Counted from the stretch's first letter, positions 25,366-33,762 are shown. The stretch is 51,339 nucleotides of DNA from Akkermansiaceae bacterium (GCA_023301765.1 JALZUC010000016.1:1-51339); one strand, 5' to 3'. Notes: generated by a model from the sequence alone, not told the origin. Numbers and translations are program-made.

Positions 25366-27210
25366 ATGAGCGATCACAACGACGATCATCACGATCACCA
25401 CAACCCTGGATTTATCCAGAAATACATCTTCTCCACGGATCATAAAATAATCGGTATCCAATACGGAATCACCGCATTATTGTTCCTTCTATTCGGTTTC
25501 TATCTTATGATGGTTATGCGTTGGAGTATTGCCTATCCTACTGAGCCTCTGCCATCATGGATGAGCTGGCTCTTTACTGAGGACTGGAAGGCGCAGTGGC
25601 TCGAAGAAGGTAAGCTTCCAGGAGAAACCTATAATATGTTTGGTGCCATGCACGGTACCATCATGGTTTTCCTCGGTATCGTTCCACTCGGTTTTGGTGC
25701 TTTTGGTAACTACGTGACACCACTTCAGATTGGTGCTCCAGATATGGCTTTCCCTAAGTTAAATATGGCGAGTTACTGGATTTACGTTATCGGTGGCCTC
25801 ATGATGTGTGGTAGTTTCTTCCTAGAATCTGGTGCTGCTAAATCTGGGTGGACAAACTATCCACCGCTTTCATTCTTTGCTGACTCTCAGTATCCTCATC
25901 AGTTCTGGACGGGTCAGACTCAGTGGCTCATGGGACTAGTGATGTTGATTAGCTCATCACTCCTAGGCTCTGTGAACTTTATCACCACCATTATTAACCT
26001 TCGTGCCAAGGGGCTTACGTGGATGCGTATGCCATTCTTTGTATGGGCGATGTTAGTTACAGGTTTCCTCCTCCTCCTTGCATTCCCTCCACTTGAAGTG
26101 GCTGGTATCATGCAGGTGGTTGATAGAATGTTTGGTTCTAGTTTCTTCCAGCCTAGTGGACTGTATCATCAGCAAATTGGTTTATCAGATGCTTCTGGTG
26201 GTGGTAGTCCGCTACTCTACCAGCACCTTTTCTGGTTCCTCGGTCACCCGGAGGTATATGTTCTGCTTCTTCCTGCGATAGCTTGTGTGGCTGAAATTAT
26301 CCCTGCAAATACACGCCGTCCAATCTGGGGCTATAAGTCCATGGTTTATGGTGTGCTTGTTCTCGGTTTCCTCTCATTCATCGTGTGGGCGCACCACATG
26401 TATATGACAGGTATGGGACCAGCGATTTCCGCATTCTTCCAAACTACAACTACCTTGATCTCCATTCCCTCGGTGATTCTACTGACTTGTTTGCTTATTT
26501 CCCTCTGGGGTGGCTCTATTAAGTTTACACCACCGATGATGTGGGCATGTGCCTTCCTACCGATGTTTGGTATTGGTGGTCTTACAGGCTTACCTCTTGC
26601 CTTCAACCTAGTAGACCTTCACCTGCATGATACTTACTACGTGATTGGTCACTTCCACTATGTTGTGGCTCCGGGTATTCTCTTTGGTTTCTTTGCTGGA
26701 ATTCACCATTGGTTCCCTAAGATGACGGGTAGGTATATGAGTAGGACGTTGAACCACCTCCACTTCTGGCCATCACTCATTCTGATGAATACACTATTCT
26801 TCCCAATGCTTATTCAAGGTATGGCTGGCTTCCACCGTCGTTGGTATAACGGTGGTGACGCCTACCTCGATGCAGATCCAGAGAGTGTCAACGTCTTTGG
26901 TAGAACAGTAGCAGAACATATTGATTTAAACGTAATGATGTCTTGGTCAGCCTGGTTACTCTGTGCAGCTCAGATTCCATTTGTTATCAATCTCTTCACT
27001 TCAATCAAGTTTGGACGTAAGACCAATAGCGATAACCCATGGAACGCATGTTCACTAGAGTGGGCTACTCCTACACCTCCCGGCCACGGTAACTTTATTG
27101 AAGAGCCGGTCTGTTACCGAGGTTCATACGAATACGCTCGTCCAGAAGTGGACGAGGACTTCTACCCACAGTGGAAGAAACCTGTGGAGAACAAAACAAA
27201 AGAGGACTAA
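25366..27210 (+). CDS. ctaD: A-type haem-copper oxidase subunit I
   Basis: A 614-residue, 12-helix catalytic subunit. All metal ligands are present: His96 (haem a), His294 (CuB) in GHPEVY with the cross-linked Tyr298, His343-His344 (CuB) in WAHHMY, His429 (haem a3) and His431 (haem a) in IGHFHYVV. The D-channel residues are kept: N115 and D126 in GNYVTPLQIGAPDMAF, and E296 in HPEVY. The K-channel lysine is missing: the usual I-P-T-G-V-K reads I-P-S-V-I-L (Leu372), in a gap-free stretch ending at W-G-G. The N-terminus has a His/Asp-rich stretch (HNDDHHDHH) that may bind metal. This is the true terminal oxidase of the operon. Confidence 0.95.
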   Translation: MSDHNDDHHDHHNPGFIQKYIFSTDHKIIGIQYGITALLFLLFGFYLMMVMRWSIAYPTEPLPSWMSWLFTEDWKAQWLEEGKLPGETYNMFGAMHGTIMVFLGIVPLGFGAFGNYVTPLQIGAPDMAFPKLNMASYWIYVIGGLMMCGSFFLESGAAKSGWTNYPPLSFFADSQYPHQFWTGQTQWLMGLVMLISSSLLGSVNFITTIINLRAKGLTWMRMPFFVWAMLVTGFLLLLAFPPLEVAGIMQVVDRMFGSSFFQPSGLYHQQIGLSDASGGGSPLLYQHLFWFLGHPEVYVLLLPAIACVAEIIPANTRRPIWGYKSMVYGVLVLGFLSFIVWAHHMYMTGMGPAISAFFQTTTTLISIPSVILLTCLLISLWGGSIKFTPPMMWACAFLPMFGIGGLTGLPLAFNLVDLHLHDTYYVIGHFHYVVAPGILFGFFAGIHHWFPKMTGRYMSRTLNHLHFWPSLILMNTLFFPMLIQGMAGFHRRWYNGGDAYLDADPESVNVFGRTVAEHIDLNVMMSWSAWLLCAAQIPFVINLFTSIKFGRKTNSDNPWNACSLEWATPTPPGHGNFIEEPVCYRGSYEYARPEVDEDFYPQWKKPVENKTKED

Positions 27211-27248
27211 CATACATCCGATTTACCTAACATTTAGCAATTTTTTTC

Positions 27249-28838
27249 ATGGAAATTCCCTACATTGTAGAACCCCGGAAGGATACCGGGCTCAATAACT
27301 CTAAGATCGCCATCTGGCTTTTCCTCGCCTCAGAGGTCATGCTCTTTGGTGGACTATTCTCTGGTTACATCTTCCTCCGTATCTATGCGGATTACCCATG
27401 GCCAGAGCGGACATTACCTGTTTTACCAGGTCTCATAAATACGTTCATTCTCATCGCATCATCAATTACGGTGGTCTTTGCATGGGTGGCATTGAAGCTA
27501 GGAAACTGGAGGAAATTCCAGATTCACATGAGTATTACACTAGCATGTGCTGCATTGTTTATGGTGTTTAAGGCTGTTGAGTATAAGGCAAAACTTGAGC
27601 ACCAAGCTATTCGTCTAGATGACTACACAGTGATCGAAGGGCATGCTTATCCACAGGTGAAAGGTGGAGATAAAAAAATCACTAAGAATCTCAATATTAA
27701 GGCATCGCAGGTACAAATCGATCTCAAGCGTATAGATGATATATATTACGAGACAATGGGAGCGCAGTATGAAGGTAAGTTTACTCTCGCTGATAGATTA
27801 GAGCTGAACTCAGGCACTGTGTTTGAGAAAGATACAGAAATCAGCAAAAGCATGATCGATGCTGCAAAAGAGGACCTGATTAAAGCCCTTGCTAATAACA
27901 GTAACATCAACATTGCTGTAGCACGTCAGGCCTCAAGTGATGCAGGCGATCAGCCTCACCTTAAAGGTAAGCGCTACTATGATAAAGATCGGAAAGACTT
28001 CATCGCTAAACGTACTAAGGAACTCAAAACTGCAGAAAAAGATAACTATGCCGATGTGACAGAGTCACTTACTTTTAAATCCAAGGAAGGTAAGGTTGAT
28101 ATCTCAGTGAATCCACGCTGGGGTAAACTAAGTAACTCCAAGGAAGGCGAAGACGGCACACTCAAGCTTAAGGATGAGACGCTCATCTCAGGAACTACAG
28201 CGAATAGCTCCATTGAAATACATGTCGATGGTATCGACTTCCGTCACACAGTGATGAAGGCTGTAGAAAAAGGTATCGACCCTGAAGCTGCGATCAATAA
28301 CTCGTGGCTCCTGAAAGATGCGGGTATGAAACTCATCTGGGATAAGCACTTAGTATCTGTAGCAAAGCTTGAAGAATCACTTGTTGGAACTGACCATGTT
28401 CCTACCGATGTAGAGCTTTACCGTGTCAACTGGCAGGAAATCGCTGGATTGGAAAAGCATAGTATTGCTGATCTGAAAGGTATGACTCACTCTGAGATCA
28501 AGAAACTTTTCCCTGGAGACATCGAAGGTTTTGCTGGTCCAAATCATGGCAAGGTTACATATCCAGCAATTACAGTCCCACGTGAACAAGTTCGCTTTGA
28601 GGCAGTATTCAGCCCTCGTTGGAATACCTACTACGCTACCTATTTCACTATCACAGGTCTACATGGTCTACACATTATCGGTGGAGCACTCGTGCTAGGT
28701 TATTACCTATTCTTTGGGCGTAAGATGTTTGACTCAAACCCTGAATGGTTAGCTAATCGAGTAGAAGTAGGCGGATTATTCTGGCACTTTGTCGACTTAG
28801 TTTGGATCTTCCTCTTCCCTATCCTTTACCTAATGTAA
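27249..28838 (+). CDS. ctaE: haem-copper oxidase subunit III with a large inserted domain
   Basis: A 529-residue protein; family members with five helices usually have about 200. Residues 1-117 hold three helices (SEVMLFGGLFSGYIF, the LINTFIL segment, and the one ending FKAVEY). Residues 459-529 hold the last two (TGLHGLHIIGGALVLGYY and FWHFVDLVWIFLFPILYL). Between them, about residues 118-455 (27600-28613), sits a polar, Lys/Asp/Glu-rich domain unlike any I know. By the known topology of subunit III this loop faces the periplasm. The frame is continuous across both junctions, so it is an insertion rather than two genes. The domain could dock cytochromes or complex III. Confidence 0.9.
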   Translation: MEIPYIVEPRKDTGLNNSKIAIWLFLASEVMLFGGLFSGYIFLRIYADYPWPERTLPVLPGLINTFILIASSITVVFAWVALKLGNWRKFQIHMSITLACAALFMVFKAVEYKAKLEHQAIRLDDYTVIEGHAYPQVKGGDKKITKNLNIKASQVQIDLKRIDDIYYETMGAQYEGKFTLADRLELNSGTVFEKDTEISKSMIDAAKEDLIKALANNSNINIAVARQASSDAGDQPHLKGKRYYDKDRKDFIAKRTKELKTAEKDNYADVTESLTFKSKEGKVDISVNPRWGKLSNSKEGEDGTLKLKDETLISGTTANSSIEIHVDGIDFRHTVMKAVEKGIDPEAAINNSWLLKDAGMKLIWDKHLVSVAKLEESLVGTDHVPTDVELYRVNWQEIAGLEKHSIADLKGMTHSEIKKLFPGDIEGFAGPNHGKVTYPAITVPREQVRFEAVFSPRWNTYYATYFTITGLHGLHIIGGALVLGYYLFFGRKMFDSNPEWLANRVEVGGLFWHFVDLVWIFLFPILYLM

Positions 28839-28880
28839 GGGCTCAGTATTCATTTTATCACTTAACATTCATTATTCACA

Positions 28881-29219
28881 ATGGCTGATTCTCCAGAAGA
28901 AATTAAAAAACATCTGACGCTCTATAAGATTATTGGAGCTACTCTCTTTGTCTGCACTGTTCTTACAGTAGCTGTAGCGAAGATAGAGCTACTAGATTTT
29001 GGTGCGCGCGGTTTTGATACGGCTGATATGGTTCTCGGTTTGCTAATTGCCTTGTTTAAGTCTACACTTGTAGCGGTAGTATTCATGCACCTAAGTAGTG
29101 AGAAAAAGATGATTTACTGGTTGTTTGGTTTTGGTCTCATTGGAGCCTTTTTCCTAATGGCTATTACAGCATTTGCTTTCGCAGACCCTATCCACTACGA
29201 GGGATTCTTCGGTCGTTAG
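28881..29219 (+). CDS. ctaF: prokaryotic cytochrome c oxidase subunit IV
   Basis: A 112-residue membrane protein with three helices (about 14-36, 46-68 and 78-100). It matches the caa3-type subunit IV family: the short charged start, KSTLVAVVFMHL in the second helix and WLFGFGLIGAFFLM in the third. It carries no cofactor and is thought to help assemble or stabilise the CuB site. It follows subunit III by 42 bases. Confidence 0.87.
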   Translation: MADSPEEIKKHLTLYKIIGATLFVCTVLTVAVAKIELLDFGARGFDTADMVLGLLIALFKSTLVAVVFMHLSSEKKMIYWLFGFGLIGAFFLMAITAFAFADPIHYEGFFGR

Positions 29220-29260
29220 TCCGCATTCACTAAAATCGTAAATATCTAAAACTAAATACA

Positions 29261-29455
29261 ATGTCCCTTAAAGGTTTTCACATCCTCTTCATCAGTCTTG
29301 CTACACTGCTCTGTCTATTTGTAGTAATCTGGGCATTTGTCTTAGTAAGGAATGCGTCCTTTGGCCTACAAGTTTTTGGTAGCACTTGTGCTTTAGCTGC
29401 CTTTATTTTGCCTATTTATGGCGTCCGTTTTTACCGTAAAGCTCAGAATATCTAA
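29261..29455 (+). CDS. small two-helix membrane protein in the oxidase operon
   Basis: A 64-residue protein with two predicted helices (about 6-29 and 35-52) and a basic C-terminus (YRKAQNI), so the end is probably cytoplasmic. I recognise no family. It lies 41 bases after subunit IV, with the same G-poor leader as its neighbours, and is in the same orientation and spacing as the rest of the operon. It may be an accessory oxidase subunit or assembly factor. Confidence 0.68.
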   Translation: MSLKGFHILFISLATLLCLFVVIWAFVLVRNASFGLQVFGSTCALAAFILPIYGVRFYRKAQNI

Positions 29456-29478
29456 TCATTTAGCAATCTCATAAAAAG

Positions 29479-29676
29479 ATGATCTCAACACTAAATACAA
29501 TCGCCTGTGCTGTATGTATGGGGAATGGCCCAGGTCATAAAGACTCCATAGCTGCTGGATACGCGATGTTAGTAATGCTCTTTATTATCATTCCTATGCT
29601 CTGTATGATTACCTTTTTTATCGTTCGCATGGCGCAGCGTGAACGCGCGTCACTTGACCCTGCCCTTTGCGATTAA
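29479..29676 (+). CDS. small membrane protein with CxxC motif in the oxidase operon
   Basis: A 65-residue protein. The N-terminus holds ACAVCMGNGPGHKDS, a Cys-Ala-Val-Cys pair that could bind a metal such as copper or undergo thiol-disulfide exchange; it is not a CxxCH haem site. One hydrophobic segment, about 27-50, follows, then a charged tail with a further Cys (ALCD). Short proteins with a similar C-x-V-C-x-G start are familiar to me near oxidase genes of related phyla, but without assigned function. It directly precedes the CuA subunit, so a copper-delivery or assembly role is worth considering. Confidence 0.65.
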   Translation: MISTLNTIACAVCMGNGPGHKDSIAAGYAMLVMLFIIIPMLCMITFFIVRMAQRERASLDPALCD

Positions 29677-29713
29677 TATTCGCCTTTTCATAATTCCTTA
29701 ATTTTTTACTAAG

Positions 29714-30487
29714 ATGTCTATTCTTGATTTATTTTCCTTACCGGAAAACTTCTCCCAGCACGGTGAGCAGGTTGACCAGATGAACGCCGTTATCACTTGG
29801 CTTATGCTAGTGTTGTTTTTTGGCTGGACTACATTCTTTTTGATAACGCTATTTAAATTCTGGCATAAGCGTCATCCTAAAGCTTCCTATAGTGGTGTAA
29901 AAAATCACGTTTCTAGTCACCTGGAAATTGGCGTAGTTATCGTGGAGGCAGTATTTCTCCTGGGCTTTGCATTTCCGCTCTGGTCTGAGCGCACAGATAC
30001 GTTTGAGCGAGTAGTCGCTAACGACCCTGATGCGCCACGCGTACGTGTAGTAGGTCAGCAGTATAGCTGGACTTACCATTACCCTGGTAATGATAAAGTA
30101 TTTGGCCGCACTGATAACGCTCTGATTACTGGTGATAACTCACTAGGTATTGATCCTAATGATCCTAATGGCGACGACGACTTTATCTCCACTACTGAGC
30201 TGAGGTTACCAGTTGGCCGTGACAGTATCCTTCAAGTTACCTCTAAGGATGTTATCCATAACTTCGCGATTAAGCCTATGCGTATTCAGCAAGACTGTAT
30301 CCCTGGTAAAGAGATCCCGATGTGGTTTAGACCAGTAAAAGAGATGACAACTTCAGTAGTGTGTGCCCAGCTCTGTGGAGAGAAACATGCCAATATGCAG
30401 GGACTCATGGAGGTTATTCCCGCTAAGGAATATTATGCGTGGGCTAAGACTCGTAGTGATGAGGTTCTTGCTGCAAATAAGAAGTAA
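29714..30487 (+). CDS. ctaC: cytochrome c oxidase subunit II with CuA site
   Basis: A 257-residue protein with two membrane helices (about 25-48 and 72-95) and a periplasmic cupredoxin domain. The CuA ligands are present: His in DVIHNF, then CAQLCGEKHANM with both Cys, His and Met. The bridging residue that is usually Glu (C-A-E-L-C) is Gln here. QQYSWTYHYPG is the aromatic stretch used for electron entry. LEI at the start of the second helix keeps the Glu at the K-channel entrance. There is no fused cytochrome c domain, so electrons must come from a separate c haem, as the operon supplies. It is unusual for subunit II to be the last gene of the cluster. Confidence 0.94.
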   Translation: MSILDLFSLPENFSQHGEQVDQMNAVITWLMLVLFFGWTTFFLITLFKFWHKRHPKASYSGVKNHVSSHLEIGVVIVEAVFLLGFAFPLWSERTDTFERVVANDPDAPRVRVVGQQYSWTYHYPGNDKVFGRTDNALITGDNSLGIDPNDPNGDDDFISTTELRLPVGRDSILQVTSKDVIHNFAIKPMRIQQDCIPGKEIPMWFRPVKEMTTSVVCAQLCGEKHANMQGLMEVIPAKEYYAWAKTRSDEVLAANKK

Positions 30488-30510
30488 TTAACTTCATTTG
30501 AAATTTTTTA

Positions 30511-30545
30511 AAGGTGGCGAGAAGTTATTCTCGTCACCTTTTTTA
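30511..30545 (+). terminator. intrinsic terminator at the end of the respiratory super-operon
   Basis: AAGGTGGCGAGAA, a 4-base loop and TTCTCGTCACCTT form a 13-base stem with one G-T pair, followed by a run of six T residues. It lies 24 bases after the subunit II stop codon. Confidence 0.93.
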
Positions 30546-30579
30546 TTGGACGGGAAGGATTTCGTATTTTTGCTATTTT

Positions 30580-30610
30580 GGGATCTAGGGGGATCTAGGG
30601 GGGGCTAGGG
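30580..30610 (+). repeat. G-tract repeat with quadruplex potential
   Basis: Three tandem units (GGGATCTAGG, GGGATCTAGG, GGGGGCTAGG) give four G tracts of three to seven bases spaced by ATCTA, ATCTA and CTA. This fits the usual pattern of an intramolecular G-quadruplex on the plus strand. It sits just after the operon terminator. Confidence 0.6.
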
Positions 30611-30673
30611 AATGATATTTGATAGACATTGAGATCTTTCAAAAGTTTTATTTTAACGAGCAATGGTGTATAA

Positions 30674-30880
30674 CTAGTCACGGGCAATAAATATAGCTAA
30701 ACTTAACGCTATACCAATTATCCATACCCATAGTGAATCCCTTATAACATATGGATAAAACATGAGTGCGAACCCTAGAGCTTTAGGCTGCCAGAGGTCT
30801 TTCCACTTACCGTAAGAGACGTAGATCATACCTAATCCACCGAATAGCACATAAGAGATAATTCGGCTGGTATCAAACAT
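30674..30880 (-). CDS. small two-helix membrane protein, hypothetical
   Basis: A 68-residue protein with two hydrophobic segments (about 8-24 and 50-66) joined by a basic loop (GKWKDLWQPKALG), ending in ARD. I recognise no family. Its composition, with aromatic residues at predicted membrane borders, is that of a real small membrane protein. It stands alone, convergent to the respiratory operon and divergent from the DUF2130 gene. Moderate confidence that it is expressed. Confidence 0.5.
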   Translation of the reverse strand: MFDTSRIISYVLFGGLGMIYVSYGKWKDLWQPKALGFALMFYPYVIRDSLWVWIIGIALSLAIFIARD

Positions 30881-31021
30881 ATCATGTTACTTTTAGGGAG
30901 AAATCAGGTATAAATCGAGCAGCATATTTGCCTAATCCCGAGGAAGTGATCATATGTAATGACACCACTTGTAATGAGTAAAGGTCTAACAGGTTCATCA
31001 AATAAATAACATCAATAATCT

Positions 31022-32434
31022 ATGAACGAAATATTATGTCCACACTGTAGTAAGGCCTTTAAGGTAGATGAGGCTGGTTACGCAGATATTCTTAAACAGG
31101 TACGTGATGCTGAATTTGAGAAACAGCTAGAGGATCGTCTGTGTTTCGCAGATAAGGAGAGTGCTAATGCTCTCGCTTTATCAGAAGAAAAGATGAATCG
31201 GCAGTTTCAGCTACAATCACAGAAAAGGGAATCGGAAATTCAGGAGTTAAAATCTCAAATACAATTGGGAAAAACAGAGCAAGAGCTGGCTGTTAAAGAG
31301 GCTACTTCCTCACTTCAGAAAGATCGAGATGAGCTTAATACTAGGCTACAACAAGCACAAACGGACCAGAAGAATGCTATTAAACTAGCAGAGGTTGAGA
31401 AGTCAAAAGAGCTTCAGGAGGCTTCTGCAAAGAGGGAACAGGAAATACAAAGCCTCAAATCTCAAATTACATCCCAAACAACGGCTCATGAATTAGCTAT
31501 TACGCGTGCTGTGAGCCATACTGAAAAAGAACGCGATCAGCTAAAACATAGCCTTGAGCAATCTACACTTCAACAGCAGGTAGCTGAAAAAGCCCTAAGA
31601 GAACAGTATGAGGTTCAGCTGAGGGACAGAGATGAGTCCATTGAGCGATTAAGAGATATGAAGGCGAAGCTTTCCACTAAAATGGTAGGGGAAACTCTAG
31701 AACAACACTGTGAAATAGAGTTTAATCGAATTCGTGCCACAGCCTTTCCGCGAGCTTACTTTGAAAAAGATAACGATGTTAAAACAGGGAGTAAAGGTGA
31801 CTATATCTTTAAAGATCTGGATGAGTCTCAAACAGAGGTGGTCTCAATCATGTTTGAAATGAAAAATGAGAGTGATACCACAGCTACAAAGAAGAAGAAC
31901 GAAGACTTTTTTAAAGAGCTTGATAAAGATCGAAACGAAAAAGGCTGTGAATACGCCATACTAGTATCATTACTAGAGCCGGAAAATGATCTATACAATG
32001 GTGGTATCGTTGATGTGTCCTACCGCTATGAGAAGATGTATGTCATCAGGCCGCAGTTTTTTATCCCCATGATTACTTTACTCAGAAATGCAGCAATGAA
32101 CTCTCTGAGCTATAAAAATGAATTAGCACTGGTGAAATCTCAAAATATAGATGTCACAAATTTTGAAAATGACCTGGAAGATTTTAAAACAAAATTTGGC
32201 CGGAATTACGAACTAGCTTCAAAGCAATTTCAGACGGCTGTCGCTGAAATTGATAAATCTATCAGCCATCTGCAAAAAACGAGAGATGCTCTTCTAAAGT
32301 CAGAAAACAATCTCCGTCTCGCTAACGACAAAGCGCAAGATGTAACTGTCAAAAAATTAGTTAGAAAAAATCCAACGATGAAAGCTAAGCTTGAGGAGGT
32401 AGAAACTCTTAATAAGAGCATTACTATAGATTAA
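31022..32434 (+). CDS. DUF2130 coiled-coil protein
   Basis: A 470-residue protein. It begins with CPHCSKAFKVDEAGYADILKQV; the CPHC pair suggests a half zinc knuckle. Residues about 40-225 are a long charged coiled coil (runs of Gln/Glu/Lys/Leu heptads). The C-terminal part is the DUF2130 domain: MVGETLEQHCEIEFN, KGDYIFKD, IMFEMKNESDTTATKKKNEDFFKELDKDR, EYAILVSLLE and VIRPQFFIPMI. The Asp and Glu of this domain arranged around a conserved EMKNE recall PD-(D/E)xK nucleases, but that is only a resemblance. The Lys-rich codon use and lower G+C look somewhat unlike the flanking genes, consistent with acquisition. Function unknown. Confidence 0.8.
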   Translation: MNEILCPHCSKAFKVDEAGYADILKQVRDAEFEKQLEDRLCFADKESANALALSEEKMNRQFQLQSQKRESEIQELKSQIQLGKTEQELAVKEATSSLQKDRDELNTRLQQAQTDQKNAIKLAEVEKSKELQEASAKREQEIQSLKSQITSQTTAHELAITRAVSHTEKERDQLKHSLEQSTLQQQVAEKALREQYEVQLRDRDESIERLRDMKAKLSTKMVGETLEQHCEIEFNRIRATAFPRAYFEKDNDVKTGSKGDYIFKDLDESQTEVVSIMFEMKNESDTTATKKKNEDFFKELDKDRNEKGCEYAILVSLLEPENDLYNGGIVDVSYRYEKMYVIRPQFFIPMITLLRNAAMNSLSYKNELALVKSQNIDVTNFENDLEDFKTKFGRNYELASKQFQTAVAEIDKSISHLQKTRDALLKSENNLRLANDKAQDVTVKKLVRKNPTMKAKLEEVETLNKSITID

Positions 32435-32694
32435 AATATTTGAAAAAGCGCTGCTGTTAGATGACGACTAAACTCTTGTAATTGGTTTTGGTGCTGATGG
32501 TAGAGTGAAGATTTATGAATCTGGCTAATGTGTGTATGCCCTTTTATAGCGATCTCATCAATAAGTTGATTGCTATGTTAGCTATGTGTGGAGCTTCTAA
32601 ATTATAGGTATATATAATTTCAAATTAAAAAATGAAACGCTAGCAGTAAGTCTATGCTTGAGCGATAGATTATGGTGTTTAGACTATTTACACC
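32435..32694. other. intergenic region before the YhaM-like gene
   Basis: The 260 bases are A/T-rich and contain no convincing gene, terminator or tRNA. The promoter of the YhaM-like gene should lie here but no clear box pair stands out. Confidence 0.4.
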
Positions 32695-33762
32695 GTGAAG
32701 TATGTGACGATATCCCAGCTTAGGCAGAGCACTGGTGCTGATGCGCTCAGCGCTAGCTTTGATGCCCAGTTAGAACGTAAGACTGAGAGAGAGACTAAGA
32801 CTGGTAAGCCATTTTATGAAATTTCTCTGGTGGACGGTACTGGTGAGATGAAACTGAAAGTCTGGGAAAATAGGCCGCAGTTTCGTGCTTTGGATGATAT
32901 TGAAGACGGCACTTTGCTGCGCTTAAGTGGTGAGTGGACACAGAGCCAGTATGGTATGGACTCTGCCAAATGGGATATGCGCCTGCTTACTGAATCTGAG
33001 GGGCGTGATTTTTTAGTAGGGGATCCAGAGACGCGTGCAAAGCAGGACGCGGACTGGGCCGATATTTTAGAGATGACAGGGGGCATCCTAGATCCCCGTC
33101 TCTATGCGAGCTGTGCTGAGTTTATTAAACAATACGGAGAGCGCTTCCGCCGAAGTGCTGCAGCTAGAAAAAATCACCATGCACGCCGTGGTGGGCTGGT
33201 AGAGCATGTGGCTCAGATGATGCGTTCTGCACATGCTGTATGTAGTGTCTACCCTAAGTTAAATCGTGATTTAATCACCGCTGGCGTACTATATCATGAC
33301 TGTGGAAAGATGTGGGAGAATAGCTACCCAGATGCAGGTTTCACTCAGCCATTTACGCTTCATGGTGAGATGTTAGGTCACATACCACTGGGGATAGAGG
33401 TGGCAAATAAGGTATGGCGTGATCTTAAGGAGCGTCAGGAGCTTGCCAAATGGGAAGATCAGAAGCCAGAGAGTGAAGAGGTGCAGCTACACTTACTACA
33501 TCTAATCGCTAGCCATCATGGGACGCACGAGTGGGGCTCACCAACATTACCACGGACGCCAGAGGCCATGGCCCTGCACTACATCGATAATATGGATGCT
33601 AAGTATGAGATGATGCAGATGGGCTATGAGAGTGCTCCTGAAATTGCCCCCGGAATTCAAGAGCGAAAGTTTCCTTTATCTGCGAACTTAGTCACGCCGC
33701 TTAAGCATTTTTCCAGTGGGGAAAGGGAGGAGGATGAGGCTTTCAAAAATGAACTATTTTAA
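32695..33762 (+). CDS. YhaM-like 3'-5' exoribonuclease with OB-fold and HD domains
   Basis: A 355-residue protein with the layout of Bacillus YhaM. An OB-fold nucleic-acid-binding domain (about 10-100, FYEISLVDGTGEMKLKVWEN) is followed by an HD metal-dependent domain: KNHHARRGGLVEHVAQMM, LYHDCGKMWE (the HD pair), ASHHGTHEWGSP and ALHYIDNMDAKYE with the final metal-binding Asp. All expected ligands are present. It should degrade single-stranded RNA or DNA from the 3' end. The start is GTG at 32695, which gives the family N-terminus. Its last four bases overlap the end of the convergent helicase gene. Confidence 0.85.
   Translation: MKYVTISQLRQSTGADALSASFDAQLERKTERETKTGKPFYEISLVDGTGEMKLKVWENRPQFRALDDIEDGTLLRLSGEWTQSQYGMDSAKWDMRLLTESEGRDFLVGDPETRAKQDADWADILEMTGGILDPRLYASCAEFIKQYGERFRRSAAARKNHHARRGGLVEHVAQMMRSAHAVCSVYPKLNRDLITAGVLYHDCGKMWENSYPDAGFTQPFTLHGEMLGHIPLGIEVANKVWRDLKERQELAKWEDQKPESEEVQLHLLHLIASHHGTHEWGSPTLPRTPEAMALHYIDNMDAKYEMMQMGYESAPEIAPGIQERKFPLSANLVTPLKHFSSGEREEDEAFKNELF

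Noticed and set aside
27249-28838. Subunit III as two genes or a frameshift
   Set aside because: The frame is continuous through both junctions and no start codon with a leader like those of its neighbours is seen inside the insert.
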